Source of the DNA: Sphingomonas kaistensis
GTDB lineage: Bacteria; Pseudomonadota; Alphaproteobacteria; Sphingomonadales; Sphingomonadaceae
Reading direction: 5' to 3'
DNA length: 64,000 nt
Assembly (NCBI RefSeq): GCF_036884275.1
Contig: NZ_CP145607.1
Span: 186,001 to 250,000 of the forward strand
Part shown: positions 25,759-36,791 of the stretch, in pieces
Numbering within the stretch: position 1 is the stretch's first letter
Layout: the number at the start of each line of letters is the position of its first letter
Program-made: the position numbers and the translations under genes
Notes under the pieces: model-generated
The model's database searches: none
Told to the model about the DNA's origin: nothing
What the model saw: only the letters and a program-made list of their open reading frames with translations

Positions 25759-26030
25759 GCAGCGGGCTTCGCATGTTGCTTTCTGAGTTCTCGCTTCCGT
25801 GCTTCGATCATCGACAGTACCTCGTCGTGGGACAATGTTTTTCCGTCATCCACGACAGCCAGCGCTTCAAGCGTAAGTTCATGACGCCTCTGTTCCTCGG
25901 CCAACCATTCGGACAAAGCTTGCCGCATGATCCAGCTCTTGCTGCGGTCGATCCGGGCAGCGACTTCGTCGACCTGGCGCACCAGGGCTTCCGGAAGCTT
26001 AGTCGTCACGATCCGTCCAACGTCCGTCAT
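25755..26030 (-). CDS. Ribbon-helix-helix antitoxin (ParD/CopG type)
   Basis: A 91-residue antitoxin. The N-terminal half (RIVTTKLPEALVRQVDEVA, then DRSKSWIMRQAL) is an RHH DNA-binding fold; the charged C-terminal half would wrap the toxin. Upstream of the toxin gene and overlapping it by 4 bases, as is usual, so the antitoxin is made first. It probably represses its own operon at the direct repeats at 26042-26074. Confidence 0.87.
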   Translation of the reverse strand: MTDVGRIVTTKLPEALVRQVDEVAARIDRSKSWIMRQALSEWLAEEQRRHELTLEALAVVDDGKTLSHDEVLSMIEARKRELRKQHAKPAA

Positions 26031-26041
26031 GATTGCCTTTC

Positions 26042-26092
26042 AATCAGTTACAATCAATATAAATCAGTTCCAATATGGACCAATCCTATTGG
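26042..26092 (-). promoter_or_regulatory. Probable operator/promoter of the toxin-antitoxin operon
   Basis: AT-rich stretch just upstream of the antitoxin start. Two direct repeats, AATCAGTTACAAT (26042-26054) and AATCAGTTCCAAT (26062-26074), differ at one base and are 20 bases apart, about two helical turns, as expected for cooperating RHH dimers. A palindrome CCAATCCTATTGG lies at 26080-26092. The local base composition is distinctly lower in GC than the rest of the window, consistent with horizontal arrival of the module. Confidence 0.6.
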
Positions 26093-26213
26093 CTGTTATA
26101 ATTGTCAATCGCCCTCAAAGGTACGTACGGGCGTGCAGATGCAATCAAAGATAAACCGAGCGGAACAGAAACGGAACAGGGATACGATCCGCTTCGGAGA
26201 AATTAGGCTGAAT

Positions 26214-26238
26214 CTTTTGATCCGTTATCGATCAAAAG
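26214..26238. promoter_or_regulatory. Perfect 9-base dyad upstream of purA
   Basis: CTTTTGATC (26214-26222) and GATCAAAAG (26230-26238) with a 7-base spacer CGTTATC, 76 bases before the purA ATG. It could be an operator for a purine-responsive or other regulator, or an RNA hairpin in the leader. No T-run follows, so a terminator is unlikely. Confidence 0.45.
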
Positions 26239-26314
26239 GCGACACGGCGGAGGGTGGCTAGACCAGAACTGCCACGCTGCTAGAGGCAGGCCTTCCGTCA
26301 ACACGAGAAGAACC

Positions 26315-27604
26315 ATGGGTAACGTAACCGTGATCGGCGCCCAATGGGGTGACGAGGGCAAGGGCAAGATCGTCGACTGGCTCGCCAGCCGCGCCGATTG
26401 CGTGGTGCGCTTCCAAGGCGGCCACAATGCTGGTCACACGCTGGTCGTCGGCGACAAGGTCTACAAATTGTCGCTGCTGCCGAGCGGGATCGTCACCGGC
26501 ACCCTGTCGATCATCGGCAACGGCGTGGTGCTCGATCCGTGGTGGCTGCGCGAAGAAGTGGAGAAGTTGCGCGGCCAAGGCGTGCGGGTCGAGCCCGACG
26601 TGTTGCGCATCGCCGAGACCTGCCCGTTGATCCTCCCCATCCACCGCGACCTCGACGCGCTGCGCGAAGACGCCAGCGGCGCGGGCAAGATCGGCACCAC
26701 TCGCCGGGGCATCGGTCCGGCCTATGAAGACAAGGTCGGCCGCCGCGCCATTCGCGTTTGCGACCTCGCCCACCTCGACGAACTCGATCCCCTGCTCGAC
26801 CGCCTGTGCGCCCACCACGACGCGCTGCGCGCCGGATTTGGCAAGGAACCGGTCGACCGCGCGCGGCTCAAGAACGATCTCGCCGAGATCGCCGACTTCG
26901 TTCTCCAATTCGCCCGTCCCGTTTGGGTCGATCTGGAGGAAGCGCGCAGCCAGGGCCGCCGCATCCTGTTTGAAGGCGCGCAGGGCGTCTTGCTCGACGT
27001 CGATCACGGCACCTATCCCTTCGTCACCTCTTCCAACACCGTCGCGGGCACCACCGGCAGCGGCAGCGGCATGGGTCCGGGCGCGGCGGGCTTCGTGCTG
27101 GGCATCGTCAAGGCCTACACCACCCGCGTCGGCTCCGGGCCCTTCCCGACCGAACTGGACGACGCCGACGGCCAGCGCCTCGGCGAACGGGGCCATGAAT
27201 TCGGCACCGTCACCGGCCGCCAGCGCCGCTGCGGCTGGTTCGACGCGGTGCTGGTCCGCCAAAGCGCGGCGGTGAGCGGCATCACCGGGATTGCGCTGAC
27301 CAAGATCGACGTCCTCGACGGGTTCGAGACGGTGAAGATCTGCGTCGGCTACGAAATTGACGGCAAGCGATTCGATTATCTGCCGCCGCACGCCGCCGAC
27401 CAAGCCCGCGTGAAGCCGATCTACGAAGAGATGCCGGGCTGGTCCGACAGCACCGCGGGCGCACGCAGCTGGGCCGATCTTCCGGCGCAAGCGATCAAAT
27501 ATATTCGCCGCGTCGAAGAACTGATCCGCTGCCCGGTGGCGCTGGTCTCGACCTCGCCCGACCGCGACGACACGATCCTGGTCCGCGATCCGTTCTCGGC
27601 CTGA
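26315..27604 (+). CDS. purA: Adenylosuccinate synthetase
   Basis: A 429-residue GTP-dependent enzyme joining IMP and aspartate to adenylosuccinate in AMP synthesis. [12 protein letters not shown] near the N-terminus carries the catalytic aspartate and GTP loop; GGHNAGHT supplies the catalytic histidine; LFEGAQG and RQRRCGW are further signatures. The ATG at 26315 follows GAGAAGAACC. It converges with the ABC permease gene, leaving a 6-base gap. Confidence 0.97.
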   Translation: MGNVTVIGAQWGDEGKGKIVDWLASRADCVVRFQGGHNAGHTLVVGDKVYKLSLLPSGIVTGTLSIIGNGVVLDPWWLREEVEKLRGQGVRVEPDVLRIAETCPLILPIHRDLDALREDASGAGKIGTTRRGIGPAYEDKVGRRAIRVCDLAHLDELDPLLDRLCAHHDALRAGFGKEPVDRARLKNDLAEIADFVLQFARPVWVDLEEARSQGRRILFEGAQGVLLDVDHGTYPFVTSSNTVAGTTGSGSGMGPGAAGFVLGIVKAYTTRVGSGPFPTELDDADGQRLGERGHEFGTVTGRQRRCGWFDAVLVRQSAAVSGITGIALTKIDVLDGFETVKICVGYEIDGKRFDYLPPHAADQARVKPIYEEMPGWSDSTAGARSWADLPAQAIKYIRRVEELIRCPVALVSTSPDRDDTILVRDPFSA

Positions 27605-27610
27605 GCCGCC

Positions 27611-28848
<1,238 letters not shown>

Positions 28849-28852
<4 letters not shown>

Positions 28853-29559
28853 GCCGCCAGCCGCCGGTCGGTAACGGGCCGATCCTCGACCACCTTGCCG
28901 TCGCGGAACAGGATGCGGCGCTTGGCGAATTGCGCGATGTCGGGCTCGTGGGTCACCAGCACCACGGTGATCCCGCTCTCATTGAGCTCGGTGAACAGCC
29001 GCATGATCTCTTCGGACGTCGCGGTATCGAGTGCACCGGTCGGCTCGTCCGCCAGCAGCATCAGCGGTTCGGTCACCAGCGCACGGGCGATCGCGACGCG
29101 CTGCTGCTGCCCGCCCGACAATTTGGCCGGCGTATGGTCCATCCGGTCGCCGAGGCCCATCGCGGCAAGCTTCGCCGCCGCCCGCTCGCGCCGCTTCGCC
29201 AGAGGCACACCGGCATAGATCAACGGGGTCGCCGCATTGTCGAGCGCGCTTGTGCGGGCGAGAAGATTGAACTGCTGAAAGACGAAGCCGATCTTGCGAT
29301 TGCGGATCGCGGCCAGCTCGTCCGACGACAGGTTGGCCAGTTCCTGCCCGTCGAACAGCATCTCGCCGCTCGTCGGCAGGTCGAGCGCGCCGACCAGGTT
29401 CATGAAGGTCGACTTGCCCGATCCGCTGGCGCCCATCACCGCCACGAATTCGCCGCGCCGGATGGTCAGCGACACGCCGTCCACCGCGTGCACCGTCTCC
29501 CCGCCGAGCTTGTATTCCTTGCGAAGGTCGCGGGTCTCGACCAGCGGCGGCTCACTCAC
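28849..29559 (-). CDS. MacB/LolD-type ABC transporter ATPase
   Basis: A 236-residue ATPase with Walker A GASGSGKST, Q-loop VFQQFN, signature LSGGQQQR, Walker B LLADEP and H-loop VTHEPD. It pairs with the separate MacB-like permease and the HlyD-like fusion protein. The frame is open to 29685, but the GTG at 29559 (VSEPPLVETRDLRKEY) gives the normal N-terminus and overlaps the fusion protein stop by 8 bases. Confidence 0.91.
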
Positions 29560-30799
29560 CGCCAGCCTCCCCGGCGTTCTCGTCCTCGTCATCGTCTTGC
29601 TTGGGCGCGGTCGAACGGGTTCGCACCAGCACCTTGTCGCCGGCCTTGAGGCCCGAGCGGACCTCGACGAAATCCTCACCGGCAAGCCCGGTCGTCACGA
29701 TCCGGCGCGCCGGCTTGTAAGGTTCGGCCCCGGCCACATAGACCGCCTCGCTGCCCTTGGGCGGAACGCTCTTGGGCCGGTCGCCGACCTTGGGCCGGAA
29801 ACGCAGCGCGGTGGTCGGCACCCTCAGCGCCGAGGCGATCCGGCCGGTGACGATTTCGACGTTGGCGGTCATGCCGGGGAGCAATTTGCCGTCCTTGTTG
29901 TCGACGTCGAGGATGACGAGGTAGCTCACCACATTGTTGGTCTCGACCGCCGCCTTGCGGATTTGCCGCACCACCGCCTTGAACCGGTCGCGGGGATAAG
30001 CATCGACGGTGAAGCTGACTTCCTGGCCCGTCTGGACCTCGCCGATGTCCGCCTCGTCGACGCTGGTCTCGACCTGCATCCGGCTGGTGTCGGCGGCGAT
30101 TTCGAACAGGTTCGGCGTCTGGAAGCTGGCGGCGACGGTGGACCCGGGCTCGACCAGCCGGTTGATCACCACGCCAGAGGTGGGCGCGACGATCCGGGTG
30201 CGCGACAGGTCGAGCATCGCCGAGGACAGTTCGGCGCGCGCCTGCACGATCTGGGCCCGCGCAGTCGCGATCTGCGCGGTACTGCTGCGGCGCGACGCCT
30301 GTGCGGTGGCGAGCGACCCGCCGGCGGCATCGAGCGCGGCCTGGCTGGTGAAGCCGCGTCCGGCGAGTTGCCGGGCGCGCTCGAACTCGCGTTGCTGGAT
30401 TCCGACATCGCTCGCCGCGCGTCCGGCCGCTGCATTGGCGGTCGCCAGCGCGGCCTCGGCCGTGGCGACCTGCGCACGGGCCTGCTCGACCCGGGCGCGG
30501 AGACGCGTGGGGTCGATCTCGGCCAGCACTTGGCCAGCCCTCACCGGCGTGTTGAAATCGACCGCGACGCGGCTGACCTGCCCCGACACTTCGGCACCGA
30601 CCTTGATCGTGTTCAGCGCACGCAGCTTGCCGCTGGCGGTGACCTTGCGAACCACTTCGCCGCGGGTCACCGGTTCGCTGACATAGACATAGTCATAGGT
30701 CTTGGGTTTGAGCGTCTGATACACGATCAGCGCCACGACGAGGAGGATCAGCCCCGACCAGATCGGATGCCGCTTCACCCACGCGCCAACAGATTTCAT
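29552..30799 (-). CDS. HlyD/MacA-family membrane fusion protein
   Basis: A 415-residue periplasmic adaptor: short cytoplasmic N-terminus, transmembrane anchor (about 13-31), lipoyl/barrel-sandwich halves around a coiled-coil hairpin (about 95-190, Ala/Gln/Arg-rich), then beta-barrel domains and an acidic tail (DDDEDENAGE). First gene of the MacAB-like operon. The ATG at 30799 follows a strong GGGGGAAAG; earlier in-frame codons to 30874 are unlikely. Confidence 0.91.
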   Translation of the reverse strand: MKSVGAWVKRHPIWSGLILLVVALIVYQTLKPKTYDYVYVSEPVTRGEVVRKVTASGKLRALNTIKVGAEVSGQVSRVAVDFNTPVRAGQVLAEIDPTRLRARVEQARAQVATAEAALATANAAAGRAASDVGIQQREFERARQLAGRGFTSQAALDAAGGSLATAQASRRSSTAQIATARAQIVQARAELSSAMLDLSRTRIVAPTSGVVINRLVEPGSTVAASFQTPNLFEIAADTSRMQVETSVDEADIGEVQTGQEVSFTVDAYPRDRFKAVVRQIRKAAVETNNVVSYLVILDVDNKDGKLLPGMTANVEIVTGRIASALRVPTTALRFRPKVGDRPKSVPPKGSEAVYVAGAEPYKPARRIVTTGLAGEDFVEVRSGLKAGDKVLVRTRSTAPKQDDDEDENAGEAGGE

Positions 30800-31043
30800 T
30801 AAAACTTTCCCCCACCCTTTAAGGCCGATGGTAACAACAAGAGCAACGGGGTGCGAGAAACTTTTGCTGCCCACGCGCCGACTGTATCGTTACTTCCCGA
30901 CACCAATGCGCTTCCCCAACGTGTCTGCGTCCGACCCGCCTAGCTTGCGTCGCTGGCCCGACGCGATCACCACCGCTTCGACCAACGGGCGTGTCAGGTC
31001 TGTAATACGCCGGGACACCCAGTCGGTGGTGAGCGAAGGCGCT

Positions 31044-32330
31044 TCAGCGATGTTGGACCGGGGCCGTTTCCCGCAGCGTGAGGAAGACCGGCAGAACTGC
31101 CACCGCGACGGCGGCGATCATGATGCCGGGCATGTTCGCCTGGCCCGTCGTCGCAACCAGCCGCTCGGCCAGCCACGGCGTCAGCCCTCCGAAGATGGCG
31201 GTCGCTCCGGTGGCCCCGAACGCCAGCCCGGTCACCCGCCCCTCGCCCGGAAGTTGCTCGGCAGTGGCGACCGCGCCGACCGCGCTCATCGCCCCAGCGA
31301 CGCAGGCGAGCAGCAGCGCGCCGACCAGCGCCTGCCCGTGTCCGCCGCCCGCCATCAGCGAGAACAAGGTGATCGGGAGTGCCGCCGAGAGCAAAGCCAC
31401 GCCGATCAGGACCGGTTTTCGCCCCACCCGGTCCGACAGCATTCCCGTCAGCGGGGTGACCAGGATCACCGCCACCGCCGCCGCGGTCCCCAGCCACAGG
31501 CTGTCCACCTCGCTCAAGCTTCCGGCAGTGTTCAGGAAGGCGGGCACATAAGTGATTCCGACATAATAAGTGATCGATCCCAGCGCCGAGATGCAAAAGG
31601 CGCGGAAGATGCTGAGCTTGTGGTTGGCAAACGCGTGCCGCCATGGCGATTCCGGCACCGATCCGGCGGCGACCTGCCGCTCATATTCGGGCGATTCCTG
31701 CATCGAGGAGCGCGCGATCCACACGCTGCCCGCCAGTGCCGCGCCGACGAAAAAGGGGATGCGCCAGCCCCAACTTGTCAGGTCCGCCTCGCTCATCGAC
31801 GCCACCGTCAGCGCTGATACCCCGACCGCCAGCAGCGCGCCGATCTCGCTCGCCGCCGACGCGAGGCTGGCGACCAGCCCGCGCCGCTCCGCCTTCGCGC
31901 CTTCGAGCAGATAGGCGACCACCCCGCTATATTCGCCGCCGACCGAGAACCCCATCACGCAGCGCAGCAGAAACAGCAGCCACCCCGCCGCAACGCCGAT
32001 CGAGGCCTGCGTCGGAAGTAGCGCCGTCGCCAGCATCGCGGCGGTCATCAGCGCCACCGACCACAGCAGCATCGCGCGTCGCCCATGGCGGTCGCCGACA
32101 TGCCCGAACACCACCGCGCCCAGCGGTCGCATCAGATAAGCGAGCGCAAAACTGCCGAGGGTGAAGGACAGGGCCTCGCCGCCGCTTCCGTAGAACAGCC
32201 GCGCCAGCACCGTCGCGAAATACAGGTAAAGGGTGAAATCATACCATTCGACGATGGTCGAAAAGGCCGCCACCGCCAGCGACTTGCGTGAGATCGGCTG
32301 GTGGGGTGCGGCGGGCTCGGACGCGATCAT
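31044..32330 (-). CDS. MFS transporter, metabolite:H+ symporter (MHS) type
   Basis: A 428-residue twelve-helix MFS carrier. The loop motif GDRHGRR after helix 2 and DRVGRKP in the second half are typical, and EWYDFTLY near the N-terminus is characteristic of the MHS subfamily (proline/betaine, citrate, shikimate or alpha-ketoglutarate symporters). The substrate cannot be called. The ATG at 32330 (MIASEP) is preferred to the open frame back to 32375. Confidence 0.88.
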   Translation of the reverse strand: MIASEPAAPHQPISRKSLAVAAFSTIVEWYDFTLYLYFATVLARLFYGSGGEALSFTLGSFALAYLMRPLGAVVFGHVGDRHGRRAMLLWSVALMTAAMLATALLPTQASIGVAAGWLLFLLRCVMGFSVGGEYSGVVAYLLEGAKAERRGLVASLASAASEIGALLAVGVSALTVASMSEADLTSWGWRIPFFVGAALAGSVWIARSSMQESPEYERQVAAGSVPESPWRHAFANHKLSIFRAFCISALGSITYYVGITYVPAFLNTAGSLSEVDSLWLGTAAAVAVILVTPLTGMLSDRVGRKPVLIGVALLSAALPITLFSLMAGGGHGQALVGALLLACVAGAMSAVGAVATAEQLPGEGRVTGLAFGATGATAIFGGLTPWLAERLVATTGQANMPGIMIAAVAVAVLPVFLTLRETAPVQHR

Positions 32331-32410
32331 GGCCCAGCCTTGCGGACGAATGCCCGGCGTGCAAGCGGCGAGCACGCGTCCAAGCCGTTTCGCCGTGCGT
32401 ATGCACTGCC

Positions 32411-33274
32411 ATGAGAAATGCGATCCTTGCTCTTGCCGCCTTGGCGCTGGCCGCCTGCTCGCCTCCCGCCCTGTTGAGCTCAGTCAACCGCCTGCTTCCG
32501 GGCGACAATGGCGCGCGGCGGGTCGCCGAGGGAGTGACCTTTGCTCCCGATCGCGGCCTCAAACTCGATGTCTGGGCGCCCCGGCAAAGCGGCCGTCCGC
32601 TTCCCGTCGTGGTGTTTCTCTATGGCGGCGGCTGGGTCGCGGGATCGCGCGGAGGCTATGCCTTTGCCGGCTCGGGCTATGCGGGCCAGGGATTCGTCAC
32701 CGTCGTTCCCGATTACCGTCTGGTGCCGTCGGTGCGCTTCCCCGCCTTTGTCGAGGACGGGGCGCTGGCGGTGAAATGGACCCGCGACAACATTGCCCGC
32801 TATGGCGGCGACCCCAACCGGATCGCAGTCGCGGGGCATTCGGCGGGCGCCTACAATGCCGCGATGCTGGCGCTCGATCCGCGCTTCCTGCGCGAGGCGG
32901 GGGCGCCGGCGGGGACGATCAAGGCCGCTGCCCTGCTGTCAGGCCCCTACGATTTCTACCCCTTTACCGAACAGCGCGGCCGCGATGCGCTGGGCGCCTG
33001 GCCGCGCCCGGCCGAAACCCAGCCGATCAATTTCGTCACCCGCGCCGCCCCGCCGATGCTGCTCGCGACGGGGAGCGCCGATACGATCGTCAATCCGCGC
33101 AACAGCCGGGCGCTGGCCGCCAAGCTGTCGGCGGCAGGGGTGCCGGTCGAATTGAAGGTCTATCCGGGCAAAAGCCACGTCGACCTCGCCAAATCGCTGT
33201 CGCGACCGTTCCGCGGGTCAACGCCGGCACTGGCCGACAGCGCGTCGTTCCTCCACCGCGTACTCGGCGAGTAA
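32411..33274 (+). CDS. Alpha/beta hydrolase (esterase), probable lipoprotein
   Basis: A 287-residue hydrolase of the hormone-sensitive lipase/carboxylesterase (BD-FAE/kynurenine formamidase-like) type. LALAAC near residue 16 is a lipobox, so the enzyme is probably lipid-anchored in the periplasm. The oxyanion motif is YGGGWVAG, the nucleophile is in GHSAGA, and the Asp and His would be in GSADTIV and KSHVD. The substrate is unknown. The open frame starts at 32288, but MRNAILALAAL at 32411 is a proper signal sequence. Confidence 0.86.
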   Translation: MRNAILALAALALAACSPPALLSSVNRLLPGDNGARRVAEGVTFAPDRGLKLDVWAPRQSGRPLPVVVFLYGGGWVAGSRGGYAFAGSGYAGQGFVTVVPDYRLVPSVRFPAFVEDGALAVKWTRDNIARYGGDPNRIAVAGHSAGAYNAAMLALDPRFLREAGAPAGTIKAAALLSGPYDFYPFTEQRGRDALGAWPRPAETQPINFVTRAAPPMLLATGSADTIVNPRNSRALAAKLSAAGVPVELKVYPGKSHVDLAKSLSRPFRGSTPALADSASFLHRVLGE

Positions 33275-33293
33275 CCGACGCGCAGAAGGTGCC

Positions 33294-34097
33294 TTAGACC
33301 GTGGCGATATCCGGCGCGTCCTCGGCTTTCATGCCGACGACGTTGTAGCCCGCATCGACATGGTGGATTTCGCCGGTGACCCCGCTGGCGAGATCGCTCA
33401 GGAGATACAGGCCCGCGCCGCCGACGTCCTCGATGCTGACGTTACGGCGGAGCGGCGCGTTCAGCTCGTTCCACTTCAGGATATAGCGGAAATCGCCGAT
33501 CCCGCTTGCGGCCAGCGTCTTGATCGGCCCGGCGCTGATCGCGTTGACCCGCACCCCGTCCTTGCCAAGGTCGGCGGCGAGATACTTTGTCGCGGTTTCG
33601 AGCGCGGCCTTGGCGACGCCCATCACGTTGTAATGCGGAATGACCTTTTCCGCGCCGTAATAGCTCAGGGTCAGCATCGACCCGCCCGGCTTCATCAGCC
33701 GCGCCGCGCGCTGGGCGCAGGCGACGAAGCTGTAGACCGAGATGTTCATGGTCAACAGGAAGTTGTCGAGGCTGGTGTCGACGAACCGCCCGCGAAGCTC
33801 GTTCTTGTCGGAAAAGCCGATCGCGTGTACGATGAAATCGAGCCCGCCCCAGCGCTCCTCGATCGCGGCAAAGGTGCGGTCGAGCGCGTCCATGTCGCCG
33901 ACATCGCAATCGACCAGAAAGTCGCTGCCGAGGCTTTCGGCCAGCGGGCGCACCCGGCGCTCCAGCGCCTCGCCCTGGTAACTGAACGCCAATTCGGCGC
34001 CATGCTCGCCCAATTGCTTGGCGATGCCCCACGCCAGGCTGCGGTCATTGGCGAGGCCCATGATCAGCCCGCGCTTGCCCGCCATCAATCCCGTCAT
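33294..34097 (-). CDS. fabI: Enoyl-[acyl-carrier-protein] reductase FabI
   Basis: A 267-residue NADH-dependent reductase completing each elongation cycle of type II fatty acid synthesis. GLANDRSLAWGIA is the FabI form of the nucleotide loop, and the catalytic Tyr/Lys are in SYYGAEKVIPHYNVMGVAK (Tyr-x6-Lys spacing after the IPHYN tyrosine). It is the third gene of a dnaJ-like/yihY/fabI run and overlaps yihY by ATGA. Confidence 0.95.
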   Translation of the reverse strand: MTGLMAGKRGLIMGLANDRSLAWGIAKQLGEHGAELAFSYQGEALERRVRPLAESLGSDFLVDCDVGDMDALDRTFAAIEERWGGLDFIVHAIGFSDKNELRGRFVDTSLDNFLLTMNISVYSFVACAQRAARLMKPGGSMLTLSYYGAEKVIPHYNVMGVAKAALETATKYLAADLGKDGVRVNAISAGPIKTLAASGIGDFRYILKWNELNAPLRRNVSIEDVGGAGLYLLSDLASGVTGEIHHVDAGYNVVGMKAEDAPDIATV

Positions 34098-35176
34098 ACG
34101 ATCTTCCCCTCTTCGGCCGCTTGAACGACCTCGCCTTCCGTCGCCGGCACTTCCTCGGCCTGGCTCGGCGTGATGGTTACCTTTTCACCCGGTTCCGGCG
34201 CCTCGACCTCGAGGGTCGCGGCATGCGGTCCGGTGTAATGTTCGCCCTCTAGCGCCCTCGCCTCGGTTTCCGCCAGCCCGGCGTTGAGTTCGGCGCCCAT
34301 CACGACGCCAAGGCCCACGACGAAGAAGAACAGCAAGGCGATCATCACCCCCGCCAGGCTGCCGTAGGTGAGGTCGTAGCCGCCCGCGAGGCTGATCGCC
34401 TTGGGCAACAGCACCGCGGTTCCGATCCACCAGCCGGTCACCAGCACCGCGCCCGGCCACTTGCGGCACCCGCGCTTGCGGTAGCGCGACGGGGTCAGCA
34501 CCACGAAGATGAGATAGACGGTGACGTACAGTGCCGCCGCCGGCACGATCCGCAGCAGCGTCAGCGTATCCTCGACCTCCGCGAATTCGGGCACCTTGGC
34601 GACGATGAACGCTTCGATCGAACTCAAGAGTACGGTGGTCGCCAGCGCGATCATCAGCAGCAGCACCAGGCCCAGCATCAGCGCCACGCTGATCAACCGG
34701 TATTCCCAGAACGGCTTGGTATATTTGACGCCGTAAGCCCGGCGCAGAATGTCGCGGATCGTCTCGATGAAGCTCGACGCCGTCCACAGCCCGACCAGCG
34801 CGCCGAACCACAGCAGCGGCCCTTGCCGCGCGGTCAGCACCTCGGCGACCGGTTCGCGCACCACCGCCGCGATCTGCGGCGGCAGTGAGCTCAGCACCTG
34901 GGCCACGATCTGCTGCGCCCCGGTGCTCGATCCCAGCAACTGCGCGATCGCCGCCGCCAGGATGAAGAATGGGAACATCGACAGCAGCGACAGGTAAGCG
35001 ATGTTGCCGGCGTGGATGAAGCCGTCGTTGTAAACGCCGATCGCGACCCTTTTGGCGACTTCGAACGGCTTGGTCCCGGGCTTGACCCGTTCGACCACCT
35101 GGGTGCCGAAGCGGGCCTGGATCGCCGCCAGCCGCTTGCGCCTGGCTTCGGGACTTTGGGGGGAAACGTCCTGCAT
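34094..35176 (-). CDS. YihY/BrkB family inner membrane protein
   Basis: A 360-residue integral membrane protein of the YihY (formerly 'ribonuclease BN') family, with about six hydrophobic helices between residues 50 and 300 and GNIAYLSLLSMFPFF as the typical first helix. A charged Glu/Ala-rich C-terminal tail follows (about 310-360). The function of the family is not settled; an RNase role has been disproved. It overlaps fabI by 4 bases and lies 8 bases after the dnaJ-like gene. Confidence 0.9.
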   Translation of the reverse strand: MQDVSPQSPEARRKRLAAIQARFGTQVVERVKPGTKPFEVAKRVAIGVYNDGFIHAGNIAYLSLLSMFPFFILAAAIAQLLGSSTGAQQIVAQVLSSLPPQIAAVVREPVAEVLTARQGPLLWFGALVGLWTASSFIETIRDILRRAYGVKYTKPFWEYRLISVALMLGLVLLLMIALATTVLLSSIEAFIVAKVPEFAEVEDTLTLLRIVPAAALYVTVYLIFVVLTPSRYRKRGCRKWPGAVLVTGWWIGTAVLLPKAISLAGGYDLTYGSLAGVMIALLFFFVVGLGVVMGAELNAGLAETEARALEGEHYTGPHAATLEVEAPEPGEKVTITPSQAEEVPATEGEVVQAAEEGKIV

Positions 35177-35184
35177 CGAACGGC

Positions 35185-36141
35185 TTAGACGCCGAGACCC
35201 GCCCTGGGGTTGCCTGCGCCGCCGCTCCAGCCATCGACAAAGCGCTCCAGCTCGACGTCGCCGGCGGGCAGCTCGACCATCAAGGTGACCAGCAGATCGC
35301 CGCGCGTACCCGCCTTGTCGCTGAACCCGCGGCCCTTGATCCGCAGCACCTTGCCCGAGGTCGCGCCCTTGGGAACGCTCAGCATCACCGCGCCGTCGGG
35401 GGTCGGCACCTTGACCTTGGCGCCCTGCACGGCCTCCTTAAGGCTGACCGGCAGGTCGAGCCGGACGTTCTGCCCGTCGCGGGTGAAGAAGCGGTGCGGT
35501 TCGATCCCGATGGTGACGATCGCATCGCCCTTGCCGCCCGGCCCCGCTTCGCCCTTGCCGGCAAGCCGGATCTTGGTGCCATCCTCGACACCCTTGGGAA
35601 GCTTGAGTTCGATCGTCGCCCCATCCGCCAGCGTCACCCGCTGCGGGCTCAATGTCGCCGCATCGACGAACGGCACGGTCAGGCGATAGGCGACATCGGC
35701 GCCCTTGACCGCTGCCCGCGGCTTTGCGCCCGCGCCATTGCCGAAGGGCGACCCGCCGGCGCGGCGTCCGCCAGCTCCGCCGAACAGGCCCTCGAACAGA
35801 TCGGACAAATCCGGCCCGCCGGCAGCACCGCCGCCCGGAAAGCCTTCGAACCCGCCGCCTGCGCCCGGCCGTGTGCCGCCATAGCTTCCACCGCCACCGC
35901 CGCCGAAGCCGCCGAACTTGGGATTGCCTTCCTCGTCGATCTCGCCCCGATCGTAGCGCGCGCGCTTGTCGGCGTCGGACAACAGGTCATAGGCCGCCGT
36001 CACCTTGGAAAAGCGTTCGGCCGCTTTGGGATTATCCTGATTGCGATCGGGATGAAGCTGCTTGGCGAGGCTTCGATAGGCCTTTTTGATCTCGGCCTCG
36101 CTCGCCCCGCGCTTCACCCCCAGTTGTGCGTAAAGATCCAT
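35185..36141 (-). CDS. DnaJ C-terminal domain protein, CbpA/DjlA-like (type II J protein)
   Basis: A 318-residue Hsp40. The J domain occupies residues 1-70 with the DnaK-stimulating HPD at 30-32. A Gly/Phe-rich linker (about 75-130) leads to two beta-sandwich client domains. No CxxCxGxG zinc repeats are present, so it is CbpA-like, not DnaJ proper. It is first in the run with yihY and fabI, which suggests membrane or envelope-linked stress, by context only. Confidence 0.91.
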   Translation of the reverse strand: MDLYAQLGVKRGASEAEIKKAYRSLAKQLHPDRNQDNPKAAERFSKVTAAYDLLSDADKRARYDRGEIDEEGNPKFGGFGGGGGGSYGGTRPGAGGGFEGFPGGGAAGGPDLSDLFEGLFGGAGGRRAGGSPFGNGAGAKPRAAVKGADVAYRLTVPFVDAATLSPQRVTLADGATIELKLPKGVEDGTKIRLAGKGEAGPGGKGDAIVTIGIEPHRFFTRDGQNVRLDLPVSLKEAVQGAKVKVPTPDGAVMLSVPKGATSGKVLRIKGRGFSDKAGTRGDLLVTLMVELPAGDVELERFVDGWSGGAGNPRAGLGV

Positions 36142-36206
36142 AACCCATCACATAGGGGAGGCTTGGCTTGCCTGCCAAGGCGGTCAGCGGATAGAGGCAT
36201 GGCCCC

Positions 36207-36791
36207 ATGGCCGCGACCGATCCCTTTGCCCTGTTCGCCGAGTGGATGGCACTGGCCGAAGCGTCCGAGATCAACGATCCCGACGCCATGGCACTCGCCA
36301 CCTCCACGCCCGACGGCCGCCCCTCGGTGCGGATGGTGCTGATGCGGCGCCACGGGCCCGACGGCTTCGGCTTCTTCACCAATCTCGACAGCCGCAAGGG
36401 GCGGGAGATCGCCGCCAATCCGTGGGGCGCACTATGCATCCACTGGAAAAGCATTCGCAAACAGGTCCGCGCCGAAGGCCGCCTCGTGCAGGTCAGTGAC
36501 GCCGACGCCGACGACTATTTTGCCAGCCGCTCGCGGACCAGCCGGATCGGGGCGCACGCCAGCGATCAGTCGCGCCCGCTTGCCAGCCGCGAGGCCTTTC
36601 TCGCCCGGGTCGAGGAAGTGAAAGCGCGCTTCGAAGACCGCGACGTGCCCCGGCCCCCGCATTGGTCGGGCTTCCGCCTCGTTCCCGACCGGATCGAATT
36701 CTGGGAAGACGTCGAGTTCCGTCTCCACAACCGCCGCCTGTTCGAGCGGCAGGGCGACGGCGGCTGGAGCGAAGGCCTGCTTTACCCATGA
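36207..36791 (+). CDS. pdxH: Pyridoxamine 5'-phosphate oxidase
   Basis: A 194-residue FMN flavoprotein that oxidises pyridoxine/pyridoxamine phosphate to PLP. RMVLMRRHGPDGFGFFTN and the C-terminal W..RLHNRRLFER block are diagnostic. PLP made here serves spt and serC among others. An out-of-frame ATG at 36199 is ignored. It begins a four-gene coupled operon with a cation exporter, a PhzF protein and an amino acid permease. Confidence 0.95.
   Translation: MAATDPFALFAEWMALAEASEINDPDAMALATSTPDGRPSVRMVLMRRHGPDGFGFFTNLDSRKGREIAANPWGALCIHWKSIRKQVRAEGRLVQVSDADADDYFASRSRTSRIGAHASDQSRPLASREAFLARVEEVKARFEDRDVPRPPHWSGFRLVPDRIEFWEDVEFRLHNRRLFERQGDGGWSEGLLYP

Noticed and set aside
25432..25884. A 150-codon plus-strand open frame opposite the toxin-antitoxin pair
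   Set aside because: The minus-strand toxin and antitoxin are clear family members with an ATGA overlap; this frame has no features.
26162..26190. GGAAC motifs upstream of purA as possible EcfG -35 elements
   Set aside because: Neither GGAAC is followed by CGTT at 16 or 17 bases.
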